60,000 nt of DNA from Strigamia acuminata (Eukaryota; Arthropoda; Chilopoda; Geophilomorpha; Linotaeniidae). A program made the translations under genes and the position numbers. The DNA is taken from contig OX442314.1 of the NCBI GenBank assembly GCA_949358305.1, forward strand, positions 58,229,369 to 58,289,368, in the 5' to 3' direction. Of this stretch, positions 49,733-59,548 are shown in pieces; the first letter of the stretch is position 1; the number at the start of each line of letters is the position of its first letter. The notes beneath the pieces are model-generated. The model saw only the letters and a list, made by a program, of their open reading frames with translations, was not told the origin of the DNA and made no database searches.

Positions 49733-51334
49733 TTACTCGGGGGTTTCTGTCGACTGCGACTCCTCGTTTCCCGACATTTCAGGCCAGCCACCAAATTCAT
49801 TGGCTGCAAGCATAGCCTGCATCATGCTGTGTTGGGCAGCGGCGATTGTTTCCATTGCTGCTTTAGCGGCTTCCACTTTAAGGGGGCAATCCCTTTCAAA
49901 GTGTGCGCCACCGCAGCCCCAGCAACCGCCAACTCTTGGTTTGGTCGCATAGTCTTCGAGCCTATTGCTCGGGACTAGCGCCTTCTCGTTGCCTTCTGCG
50001 GCCTTTGTTGCTGCTATCGCAGCATTTTTAGGCGCAGGGAACAGTGTTCTATTGTTTGGATTTCTCAATCCAAACGGAACAAATTTCGGTTTATCTCCAC
50101 CCGCAGCATTTGGTATTGTTACCATTTGCTGGTTGGATTTTTGAATTGGCGTAACAGTTTCTGTTTTTGCCGCCTCAATGATTGCTGCATTTGTCACAGT
50201 TTCCTGATTTATGATCGCGGCCTCCGTAGCAATGCAGGCTCTCCTGAGCGACGCCCAAGTGTTCTGTAAATTAATGGCATTTGCGACCATGTTCTTGGCC
50301 GCTGGGCGCAGAATTGCCAGCACTTTTTGAATTTGCTGGCTCTCGTGCACAGGAATAGTCAATTGAGCGTATAACTTCTCGAGTCTTATCACCACTTGGG
50401 TGGCAGACTCATGAGACAGTTGCTGTGTTTTAGCAATTTCTGCTAAAAGCAGCGCATCGCTCGGACGAAAATGGGTGATAAATTCATGTTCGAATTCCTC
50501 CCAATTCGTTTTGGCATGAGAAGAGAACCATGTGGCCGCATCTCCTCGGAAAAACTTAAACAAATGCTCAGCAAGCACTTGGTTCAGATAGGGCAAAGCA
50601 AAGCGTAGAGAACGTTTTAAATCAATAAGGAAAGACTTAGCTTTCGTTTTGTCCCCTGCAAACGCTTCAATTCCAATGGATTTGACTCGTTTACTTAGCT
50701 CTACTTCATCCATTGGCCTGGGAGCAGGCATAGCCTGGTCAGTTTTGTGAAGAAACTTTTCTCCCCAAGCCAGAAAAAGAGGATTTCCAGTCGTAGGCGT
50801 TGAGCCTGTGCTGGATCCAGAGTTTGGTGTTGTCACGGTGGGAGAAATCGTGTTTGAGATTGCAGATTGTGCTCTCAAATTCGATTGTCCAGCCGCCACC
50901 ACGCTGTCAACGATAGCTTTTTGACTAGCTATCATCTTCAACAAGCTTTCATTCGATAATTTCGCAGAGTCTAACTCCTGCAAAGCATGAGTTAACCGGT
51001 CGCTAATATCACCGAATTCCGTGCGCGTTTGCGTTAATTGACGCATAGTGCTATCCGATTTGTCTTGGAGTTCCACCAAGTGATCGGCTACTTTCAGAAG
51101 CGTGTCTTCCCACACTTCGTAGGTTGTCATATCATCGATAACTAGATTAAAGACGTTGCAAGTCGTTTCAAGCATCGCTTGATCCAACAATTTAACTTTA
51201 GGACTTGACATATCGTCGTTTGAAGAAGCAATCGAATTGTTATCCGAGTCGTTCAAATCTGAATCCGTTGCGGGTGTGAAAGAATTAGGTGCAGGAGAGT
51301 CCCACGTGGTCTTACCAGTTCTGGTCGCTGGCAT
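49733..51334 (-). CDS. gag: Gag polyprotein of E3
   Basis: I start at the internal ATG at 51334 (MPATRTGKTTW), as upstream in-frame codons to 51427 look non-coding; the frame is open to 51427. Residues 60-150 are predicted coiled coil. The capsid-like region at about 230-370 contains SFLIDLKRSLRFALPYL and WFSSHAKTNWEEFEHEF, as in Gypsy Gag. Near the end is a zinc knuckle variant CWGCGGAHFERDC, spacing C-X2-C-X3-H-X4-C, one residue shorter than the usual CCHC. It ends TETPE just before the pol frame becomes the only open one. The gag stop lies in a region where the -1 frame is open, with a C-run (ACC CCC GAG) as a possible, non-canonical slip site. Confidence 0.88.
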   Translation of the reverse strand: MPATRTGKTTWDSPAPNSFTPATDSDLNDSDNNSIASSNDDMSSPKVKLLDQAMLETTCNVFNLVIDDMTTYEVWEDTLLKVADHLVELQDKSDSTMRQLTQTRTEFGDISDRLTHALQELDSAKLSNESLLKMIASQKAIVDSVVAAGQSNLRAQSAISNTISPTVTTPNSGSSTGSTPTTGNPLFLAWGEKFLHKTDQAMPAPRPMDEVELSKRVKSIGIEAFAGDKTKAKSFLIDLKRSLRFALPYLNQVLAEHLFKFFRGDAATWFSSHAKTNWEEFEHEFITHFRPSDALLLAEIAKTQQLSHESATQVVIRLEKLYAQLTIPVHESQQIQKVLAILRPAAKNMVANAINLQNTWASLRRACIATEAAIINQETVTNAAIIEAAKTETVTPIQKSNQQMVTIPNAAGGDKPKFVPFGLRNPNNRTLFPAPKNAAIAATKAAEGNEKALVPSNRLEDYATKPRVGGCWGCGGAHFERDCPLKVEAAKAAMETIAAAQHSMMQAMLAANEFGGWPEMSGNEESQSTETPE

Positions 51335-51462
51335 TGACACAATGTGACCAAAAGCAGGACCGCAGCTTGCAAGGTGAACAAGTGGAATTAAGTCACGACC
51401 AATGAGGAGACAGGAGATTAGGCTCAAGTAGCCATTCTTGGGAGAGGGATTAGTGATGTCAC

Positions 51463-51475
51463 TTCCCCCCCCTGG
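51463..51475 (-). other. Second polypurine tract upstream of E3 gag
   Basis: The minus-strand CCAGGGGGGGGAA is an exact copy of the first 13 bases of the true PPT at 44014-44027, with the same eight-G run. It could serve as an additional plus-strand primer or be a relic of an earlier junction. Confidence 0.5.
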
Positions 51476-53530
51476 TTTCCCATTGGTAGAAAAATTAAAT
51501 TAATTCATGGAATTGATTTCCCAGAGTTCCAAGAAAATGTCAAAATTTAAAATTCCAATCATTCTCGAAAATTCCGAGATTTCCACATGTTTTTCTATTG
51601 TTTTCAGGTCGCCATCTTGATTTTTTGACAAAAAATAAAACTTTGACCAATATAAATGCCGAATTTTCTCCATTTCTGAAGAGAAACAACATTTTTTTGA
51701 AAGCAAAATAGAAATTTGTTTGGAACTAGAAGTTCTGAACCAGATCAAAATGGTCTGATTCCACAAAAACATGACTTTTGTGCTTTCCTAAAAAAGCACG
51801 AAATCATGTCTGTAGAACTTCGAAATTTTCAAACCAGTTAATTTTATCATTGTTGGCAACAAATAACAAAATCAAACCGCGCTAGCGCGCAGACAAACCG
51901 ATTCTTGATGCCTCGCAAGAAGAAACAGAGGAAGAAAGATAAGAAAATAAAAATAAAAAATTACAAAATACTGGGTGTTTTTTAATCTAAAAGACACTCA
52001 AAAAGTTCCAATTTTTAGCAGAAGGTTTTTGCAGATATTTACACTACGGGGATATTGTTGCAATCTCTTCTTCTGCCCCAAGAGACCAACAAACGCGCCC
52101 GCTCACCCCTTTCGGAGACTCATTCCAGTCTGCACGAGGCTGCCTTTCGACAGAAACGTGCCTACACTGAGATGTCTGTTCATCCCAATGAAATGGTGTT
52201 TTTTGTGGAACAGTCAGTTGCACTTAAAGTAAGAAGGAAATGCATCTTCTGTCCCTAGTCGCCTTGGGTCCCACCCTTCAGCCGCCATTGTGAAGCCATA
52301 TCGCCCTCCATTTGGCGCTGTATACAACCCGGCATTTGAGGTGATTACTACCGCTGTCAGGTGTGGAGTCCCAAGAAAACCATGAAAATCATAGATAGGG
52401 AAGTTTAGAGAAAAAGTAAAAAATGAAAAAGATGTAAAAACAACTAATTTCCAAATTACAGAGATTGCTCCAGACTGTGGTTCGAGCACAGTCCTTTAAC
52501 AAACTGCAGTAGCCCAGAAATCAAGCAAGAGTGAATAAAATTCAGAAACAAAAGTTACAGGCTAGATTCCCAATCTTTTTTCAAAGTTGGTAGCTACCTG
52601 AACGCACAGATATCGTTCCTACGCCCTAACGAACTCTCTGTGCCATTTGAGCACTTCACCATCGGTATCCCCGTACCTCTGGCAGCTCTCCCTGCTGTCC
52701 GTGTCCCAATTTCAGCAACTCTTGGGTTAAATACGTTAACTTGCAGTTGCCTACCAACCAGTACACGGGACAGGGTAGGATTATGACCGATGTGAACCCG
52801 GATGAGCGCCTTGAGCAGCCACAACGCAACCCATAAATTATGAGTCGCAACAAAAATCAAGGCAGTCTTCCCATGTGTGCGGACACTTCGCTGCTACTCG
52901 GGTCCAACTACACGCCAACTCACCGCACGTGACTGTTCCCGCGCCAGCGACCACTAAGCTAGCAACCTGCATCCAAGCGACTAAACGTCCTACAAGAAAT
53001 TTGGTGTCACTCAAAGCTCAGTTCAACATCGCCTCCTCGCCCGGCCCATAATGGAACCAGTGATTGCAGCGTGGCACCTGGAATATGACCGCTTCTCCCC
53101 CGTGGGATTTGGTTTGCTGGTGGCCACCAGCGCGCCTCCTCCACGAATCGAGTTTGAATACGCTGCAGACTGTCCCATTACTTTTACTTGGGCTGCGCAC
53201 CAAGAAATAGAAATAATAAAGAAGGTTTGGAATTATATTCCCCTCCCAACCACTCAGTTTTTTAGGCTAAGCTAGAAAGGAATAGAAGACCGTTGGAAAG
53301 TGTGGCTAGTGTAAGTCCCGGCTTGCCAGTACCCAGGCAAGCTGGACATGCAAAGCCACCAATTTTTGTCTGATCAGGGTCCAATGGTCAGCGATTAGCG
53401 GCCGTTTCGCCTGCTGACCCCCTGTCACAATCATGACCAAGGAAATTTCCCCCTCTAGTTGAAAGAAAAAATTCATTTAATATTGTGCTTCGCACAATCA
53501 GTAAATTAGAATAGTATTCGCAAGAGAATT

Positions 53531-53550
53531 CAAAATCCTGGACGGGCCCA
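53531..53550 (-). other. tRNA primer binding site of E3
   Basis: The minus-strand sequence 4 nt inside the 5' LTR begins TGGGCCCGTCCAGGATTTTG. The reverse complement looks like a tRNA T-arm plus acceptor end finishing in CCA. The species is not assigned. Confidence 0.65.
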
Positions 53551-53554
53551 CAAT

Positions 53555-54177
53555 TGTGAGTGTTCGGACGGACGCCACGTGGTCGGGGGAGAGCCACGGA
53601 GGCGCTGGACGCAACACACACGATAAAACAAACCACGAAATACACGGAGACACAATATAGTTTTAGTTATGGCTTTATTAGATGTCTAGGGGTATGATTG
53701 TAGTGTCCCATAGTGTATTTCCCAAGGCGGCGGTTCCTTCGAACCGTCCCTAATCAGACCGCGTGGCACGGCGGCCATCGGCCGCCATGACACACGAGGT
53801 CGGTAATCGGTTTTGGGCCACGCCGCCGAAGTTACGGTTAACGTCCGGCGGACGTGGCGCAACTGGACGCTCAGGTCCCGGCGGGCGATATCATCGCCAC
53901 GCCGATAGTTTGGGTTATCTCAATAGCCAGTTTTGGAGGCGGTCGCAACACGACCGTTCGCCTTGCTGGTTGATCAACAACTCTCTTGTCCCTACGGGGA
54001 CCAACCACTTCCGGAAGGGCGACTTCCGGGGCCCGATCCTGCTTGACCAAAGGCCCGCAGCTCCACCTGGTTGCGGGGGACCGCAACAGGCTGCGCGAGA
54101 TACGAGAGGCGCTGGAGCTGCGCCAAGTGCATTGCCGTTGCAGTGCAGCGACCCGTGCGCAGGGGCAGCTGGTCACA
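53555..54177 (-). repeat. 5' LTR of E3 (623 bp)
   Basis: Same length as 43391-44013 and apparently identical in sequence. Followed by the TATT target copy. Confidence 0.95.
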
Positions 54178-54476
54178 TATTTATGTGCACATTACTCTTA
54201 CAAAACCATTTAGAGTCAAAGGAATGAATTTGAACTCATTTCTTGACCAAAACTAGCGAGTGTGGGTTCAAGTTTATTAACATTTCGAATTTGTGTGGAA
54301 GAAGTGTGTTTGCAGTGAAAAAAACTAGATCATTTTTATGTGTACAAAGATGTATTCGATATGGTAAATAGGAGCTAGAATAGGAAGTGGGAAATGACTA
54401 AAACGAACGAGTGCGTTTATATTTTCGTAAACACGGATTGAACAAATAGGGTTAAATTGTTTCGTTTGCTTTGCAA
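54178..54476. repeat. Diverged host repeat, first unit
   Basis: The block at about 54185-54265 (CACATTACTC, then AACCATTTAGAG, then GAACTCATTTCTTGAC) recurs diverged near 55305-55395 and 55549-55625. The block at 54310-54370 (TTTGCAGTGAAA, then AGATCATTTTT) recurs near 56477-56545. Confidence 0.55.
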
Positions 54477-54569
54477 TCAGATGAAGTGTTCAACAAGAGC
54501 AAATATTGAGAGACCGGTCCAAATAGCAATAATCGATCCGCTTTTGGCAACTAAAAAGGCCGCTTTCAT
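54477..54569 (-). pseudogene. DEG/ENaC terminal-exon fragment
   Basis: The minus strand encodes SGSIIAIWTGLSIFALVEHF and a stop (TGA at 54477-54479). This parallels GSILSIWTGLSIFALIQHLN in the exon at 56674-57007. It is the second transmembrane segment of a DEG/ENaC channel with its filter-like GLS. Upstream (54570-54650) I find none of the Cys-rich sequence that precedes it in the other copy, so it is probably a broken duplicate. It lies 300 bp outside the 5' LTR of E3. Confidence 0.65.
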
Positions 54570-55642
54570 CATTTTCATGACGGATGTGAATACTTATGCC
54601 TTAGACGTCTGAGCTTATGCCATATCTCACGTTTAATTCCAACTTGTGTTGATTGATTTCTGAGTTGAAATGGTCCAGTGTGTTTTCCTCTGTGGGCTTG
54701 TGTAATCAATATTTAGAATATGATAATGAATTTTAGATCATTAAATTTTTATTCGTGAATTAATTACTACATACACAATTTGTGTGCATTACAATCATCA
54801 ATGATTTTTTAAACTTAAGTGATAATTATACATAAAAATAATTTGAAGTTTGAATCACATGTTATCAGCAAGGATTAAAGTGTGTATCTACCAATTTACA
54901 AGTATTTTTTAAATTTATTAGTTTGTTAGTGTCAAATTTAAAATACATTTCGAGAAGAAGGAATTAATTTGAATAAATTTGCTTGAGAAAAACAAGTGTG
55001 GAGAATAAGTAGTTTTAAACACGAGATTATTGAATAAGCAATATACAATACTGGTTTTTAATTATTTGCAAAAAATGATTGTGGCATTTAGAAACTCCAA
55101 TGTGTTTAATGTGCCATACATTCTTTTCTACAAACGATTTCTCGTAAATTGATTGAGTGTTTTGTAAGTGCATTACCACAAATAGAATTTTCTGTGCATT
55201 AGGAAACATCAATAATTTCAACATATGAATAATTTGAATGCATAATTTCAAAAAATTTAAATTATTTTGTTTACATTGATGCGAAATGTTGGGTTAAATT
55301 GATGTACATATTACTCACAAATCTATTTAGAACAGAAGGAATACATTTCAACTCGTTTACTTGACTAAAAGTAGCAAGTACGAGCTAAAGTCAGTTTAAA
55401 AATTAAAAGTACATTGTCACACACAATTTATTAGATTAGAATTATCAATAATTTTTTATCGTAACAATAATTAGAATGCATGTTTTCAATAAGAACTAAA
55501 CTGTTTCAATCATTTTTTTTTAAATATCTTAGTTTACAATGGGTGAAACACAAAACCATTTAGAGATGAAGAAACAATAACAATTTGTCTTGAGCAAAAC
55601 ACAGTATGGGCTAAAGATGGTTTAAATAAGCTTTGTATGCAT
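54570..55642. other. AT-rich host DNA with diverged tandem copies
   Basis: Holds further diverged copies of the repeats described at 54178-54476. Nothing coding was recognised. Confidence 0.5.
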
Positions 55643-56061
55643 ACTCTAACTCACGACAAGGTTGTCCCCACTCCCATTGGCCGAGCCATTTCACCCGTGT
55701 TGTGCTACAAAAAAGTAAGGCAAAACACCTGAATTGCATTGATAAAACAACCAATAAACAATTTAATAATTGTTTGCTTTTCTGACAAAACAACCAATAA
55801 ACAATTAAAAAATTGTTTGCTTTTCTGACAAAACAACCAATAAACTGAACAAACGTGTATGTTGAAATGAAAACAACATAAAACTGTATCTTACAAATGG
55901 AAAAAAAAACATTTTACTATAAAATAAATATAAAATTACATCATTCTAATAATTAGAATAATCAAAACAATTAAATATAAACTAAACTATACTTTTCCTT
56001 GTGGTAGGAGTAATAAAGCTCGGCCAATGGGAGTGGGGACAATCTTGTAGCGAGTTAGAGT
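55643..56061. mobile_element. MITE with inverted repeats of about 43 bp
   Basis: ACTCTAACTC followed by CAAGGTTGTCCCCACTCCCA at the left is inverted at the right end (56018-56061), with only three differences in about 43 bases. The interior includes two and a half tandem 55-bp units (GACAAAACAACCAATAAACA, 55743-55852). No coding capacity; the target duplication is unclear. Confidence 0.82.
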
Positions 56062-56673
56062 TGAGGTAAATCAAGTTGGGAATACAACACGAGAGAATTT
56101 ACAAAAAAGCTTATACCCATCTGCATTTTTTCTAATGATTGTTTATTTAACCAGAATTTGCATTTTTAGTAATTTTAAAAACACGAATCATTGCATCATT
56201 GCATTATTTTGTTCCGCACAGCCGTGTTAATTCACTTTGTGAATACTGGTAGTACAAGAGAGGAAATTGATGCATTTTGTCGCTTCAGTCGACAGGTTTC
56301 TAACAATGCAGGGGGACAAATCTTAGTTTGCACTTACTACGCCTTAACCCCGGGACACTTAAAAGTAAACAGAGTGATTGAAATTACATTCATGAGCAAA
56401 AACTGTGGACAAATGTGAAAAAATGGCCACGAAATGCTTAGTAACAATTAGAATGTATGGAATTCAGGTGATTAGTTTGCAGTGAAAGAACTACCGGTAG
56501 ATCATTTTTGAGGTGTACAAGAATGCATTTCGATGTAGTACATTTGAATTACGAAATGCAAAAGAGCCAATGTAAAACTGTCTACAAGAGTGCTTTTGTT
56601 AGAACAAACAGGTTTAAAAAGTAAAAAGAAAAGTTTTTTTGGTTTACTAATAATTACGTGGTTTAGTTTGCAA
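56062..56673. other. Host DNA downstream of the DEG/ENaC terminal exon
   Basis: In minus sense this is the 3' flank/UTR of the channel gene. It has a diverged copy of the 54310-54370 repeat near 56480. No other gene is seen. Confidence 0.45.
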
Positions 56674-57007
56674 TCAATTGAGATGTTGAATGAGAGCAAA
56701 AATTGAGAGACCGGTCCAAATGGAAAGAATCGATCCAATTTGACACAGCAATTTGACAGTGCTAATTTTCTCTTCCTCTTTAATTATTTCTCGGATATCG
56801 CTTTCAACTTTAAATACATAGCTGTTAGGATTAATCTCGTGTTTTTTTACTCGAGGTATGAATATTGTCTCTTGACAGCGGTGTGGACAGGAACAGTATG
56901 TGTGTGGATTCGTCTTGAATAGTGTTTCCAAATATATGTTGTGAGTGAGTTTAGCAGTTTCTTGAGTCAAACAGAGTGATAGATTACTGTTCTCCATAAA
57001 TGGCAAT
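56674..57007 (-). CDS. DEG/ENaC-type sodium channel, C-terminal exon (partial gene)
   Basis: After a TTGTTAG acceptor (57008-57009) the minus strand encodes LCLTQETAKLTHNIYL, then YCSCPHRCQETIF, a charged pre-membrane stretch (ESDIREIIKEEEKIS), and the hydrophobic LLCQIGSILSIWTGLSIFAL, stopping soon after. CxCPxxC shortly before the second transmembrane helix, and a GxS-like filter (here GLS) within it, are DEG/ENaC hallmarks. Such channels are trimeric, plasma-membrane sodium channels; ligand or stimulus cannot be inferred. Upstream exons must lie at higher coordinates, some probably beyond the window. The very short cytosolic tail is notable. It is not part of the gene starting at 13344, which runs the same way but lies downstream. 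Confidence 0.72.
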
Positions 57008-58111
57008 CTAACAATACGACAGATTTTGGACAAGTTAATGTTTTTGCATTAAGCCTAAACTTATCATTTCTCCCCCGAATATAACAGCATACAGCACCAA
57101 CACCATTGTATATATGAAGTGCTGTTCTAATCGAATTATTTGAAAACATTTTAAAAGGCGGGTTTTTGAATAAATTCGCATATATTAACGTTTTGTTGTT
57201 TTCGAAGGAAGATGGTATCGTATACGCAAGCTGATTGCGGGCTAACGTTAGAATCCTGTGGCTTTCAAAATGGCAGCGTCCATTAACAATGACTTGAAAA
57301 CGTGGGGAGGGAAAAAATTGATAGAAAATAAAGAAAAGCTAACAAATAAAGGGAATTTTTAAAAATACTAAGGTAAATACAAAATACAAAATAAATAAAT
57401 AAGTAAATAAACTAATATTTTTTTAAATTGCCTTTGCTTTGAATCAAAGGATTACGGTATGTCAACTAGACAATCAGTCGGAGCCAATTTAGTATGCTTC
57501 AGTTAACCGCGCGTAGTTGAATGGTCTGGTGGGATAGTTGAACTGCAGACGCCAGTTATTCCCATATTTCCTGTCCACATGTCACAACTTCACAACTTTG
57601 TTTGGTGATTCTCGTTCAATTGGAGCCGATGAATTGTTCCCAAACCACCCAGACTGCTCAGCTGTGAGTACCATGCAAATTCTGTTACTTTTCTTCACTT
57701 TGTGCTGAATTCAACTGATAGTTGGAAGCCAATGCGTTGAGATTGAAAACATACGTACTGGCATTTGAATGGTTGCTCCTGCAGTTTGTCTGCATAACAT
57801 TTGGCTTCGCATGCTGAAACTCGGTCGTTTGTTGCACAACGGCTCTTTGGAGTATTCACTCGAACCAACTAGAAAGAATTAATTAATGTTTCAATATCAG
57901 ATGTGTAAGCACACTCTACTCTGTGTAGCCCAGAAGTATTGTCCAGTCTATAAACCGTCTGGATAAATGGCATATGTCCGGACTAGAGACGTAGAAAGAG
58001 TTAAAAAAGTAATCTTCCCTACATTAAAACAATGGCAGAGTTTACAAATGACGTCATAATGACGTCATACCCATTTGAAAACGAGGCTAAGGGGTATAAA
58101 CAAACCCAAAC
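57008..58111. other. Host DNA, probably intronic, no exon placed
   Basis: Codons at 57060-57149 (minus) include HIYNGVGAVCCYIRG, with no family match and no clear splice sites. The rest is AT-rich. Confidence 0.4.
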
Positions 58112-58296
58112 TGAGGTGTTTTCACTCAAAGTTGGAAAAATGTGGAGAGCCGGAATAAACGTGACCGTTGGGTAGTTGAAATTAACATGACTGGTTTTAT
58201 TGACTGGTCAAAAATATAGGGGGCGCTGTGGAAACAGCGTCACAAAATAACAGGTAGAAAAATAACACAATGTCAAGCAGGGAAGCGAACACAGTA
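58112..58296 (-). repeat. 3' LTR of TRIM-like element (185 bp)
   Basis: Plus-strand ends TGAGGTGTTTTC and AACACAGTA. It matches 59359-59543 throughout by eye. Confidence 0.85.
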
Positions 58297-59338
58297 ATAT
58301 TCCCCATTATTAATCACGGGATTGATAATTAAAAAACTGAACAATGGATTAAAATGGAAATAAACAAATATGGAATATGGAATTTTAACATGAAATCAAA
58401 ACGAATAAAATTGATTGATTTAGTTATACAAAAACAAACGAATTACTTAATTACAACATTTTCGGATGCTGATGCAATTGAGCGGATGCGTTTAACCAAT
58501 GGATGTGGCGCGGAAATGGAAGCCGGAACGTAAGGACGATGGCTGAAACGTGCGAAACGTAGCTAGAACGTGCGGAACGTAGCTGGAACATGTGGAACGA
58601 TGGCCGGAACGATGGCCGAAACGAGTGGCGTGGTAGCCGGAATGCGCGGCGTGGAAGCGGGAACGCACATCAATGTTGTTTGTGATGGGAGGAAGGGAAA
58701 ATCGTGGAGATTCTCCCCCCACTCTGATGATTTGGAGTGTTTCCGGAGTGGAATTCGTCCGTCCGCACGAAGCGGATTTCGGGCCGCTGCCAAGCGCTCG
58801 GGTGTTGCCCGATTGCTGGTGGGTCGATTCCGCGTTCATCAGATCGATTTGGACGTTTTTGGATAACGTTGACGAAACGTTCTCGGCATTTTCGGATTCG
58901 CATGGTCGAAGAAACGGTTGGAAATGTCCGCTACTACACATGCGAAAAATGTGGGAATTTTCTTTTTGTCACTGGCGAATCCGTTGCTGTCGACACAACA
59001 CCAAAAATGTTCAACCTGTTGCGATGTAGCCATTGTTTGGTGGAAGCCACAGAACAATCGAAAATCAGGCCTAACACGTGGTGAACGGTCCAAATTTTTT
59101 GACGAAAAAGTTCCAAAAAAGTTGCGAGACACATAAAACTTGCTTGTAGTTGGAGTCCTTAATGTTGCGCGAGAGTTTGTCCTTGGTTTCTTGTCGCCAT
59201 TTAGTGTTTTTCGTGGGCCTAACACGTGGTGATCGGCGTGCAAAAATTGACAAAATCGACGAAAAGGTCCAACAAAAACTCGAAATCACTTTGGAAACTT
59301 GCGCGGAATTGGTCTCTAGTGTAGTGCGATGGATTGTA

Positions 59339-59356
59339 GTCGCATCCTCGTCGCCA
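59339..59356 (-). other. PBS-like site of TRIM element
   Basis: TGGCGACGAGGATGCGAC on the minus strand, 2 nt inside the 5' LTR. It differs from the E1/E2 PBS after TGGCGA, so a different primer tRNA is likely. Confidence 0.55.
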
Positions 59357-59358
59357 TT

Positions 59359-59543
59359 TGAGGTGTTTTCACTCAAAGTTGGAAAAATGTGGAGAGCCGG
59401 AATAAACGTGACCGTTGGGTAGTTGAAATTAACATGACTGGTTTTATTGACTGGTCAAAAATATAGGGGGCGCTGTGGAAACAGCGTCACAAAATAACAG
59501 GTAGAAAAATAACACAATGTCAAGCAGGGAAGCGAACACAGTA
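59359..59543 (-). repeat. 5' LTR of TRIM-like element (185 bp)
   Basis: Second copy of the 185-bp direct repeat, next to the PBS-like site and the CAAAC target copy. Confidence 0.85.
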
Positions 59544-59548
59544 CAAAC

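Larger units (their letters stand above)
51335..53554. other. 2.2-kb 5' leader of E3
   Basis: Far longer than the leaders of E1 and E2 (about 100 bp). In the plus sense it contains exon-like segments: 52035-52228 (tttgcag before; 64 codons including KRARSPLSETHSSLHEAAF; GTAAGA after), one starting at 52462 after ttacag, and 53051-53220 (MEPVIAAWHLEYDRFSPV and following). None resembles a family I know. On the minus strand a second polypurine-like tract lies at 51461-51475. It may be a captured host fragment or an antisense gene. Confidence 0.5.
43391..54177 (-). mobile_element. Ty3/Gypsy LTR retrotransposon E3, complete
   Basis: 10,787 bp with 623-bp LTRs that look identical and a 4-bp target duplication TATT (43387-43390 and 54178-54181). 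In minus orientation it has 5' LTR, PBS, a 2.1-kb leader, gag, pol, ORF3, polypurine tract and 3' LTR. Pol is of a different Gypsy lineage from E1 and E2 (MDSGAT protease, GIDLIGPLP integrase). All main catalytic motifs are present. It may be a recently active, possibly competent copy. Confidence 0.96.
58112..59543 (-). mobile_element. TRIM-like non-autonomous LTR element (1.43 kb)
   Basis: 185-bp direct repeats at 58112-58296 and 59359-59543 look the same. A 5-bp target duplication CAAAC flanks the whole (58107-58111 and 59544-59548). On the minus strand a PBS-like TGGCGACGAGGATGCGAC (59339-59356) lies 2 nt from the right LTR, and a purine-rich ATGGGGAATAT abuts the left one. Orientation is therefore minus. 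The 1,062-bp interior encodes no RT or Gag. It has GGAACG-type short repeats (58520-58660) and two copies of GGCCTAACACGTGGTGA (59068, 59215). A plus frame at 58925-59050 has CEKC and CSHC, probably by chance. Confidence 0.8.

Noticed and set aside
12597-57007. One single giant DEG/ENaC gene spanning the window
   Set aside because: On the minus strand the terminal exons lie upstream of the N-terminal exon, so they must be separate genes.
58492-58941. 149-codon minus frame and 115-codon plus frame with CEKC/CSHC in the TRIM
   Set aside because: Short and overlapping on opposite strands, over short repeats; no family resemblance beyond two chance CxxC pairs.
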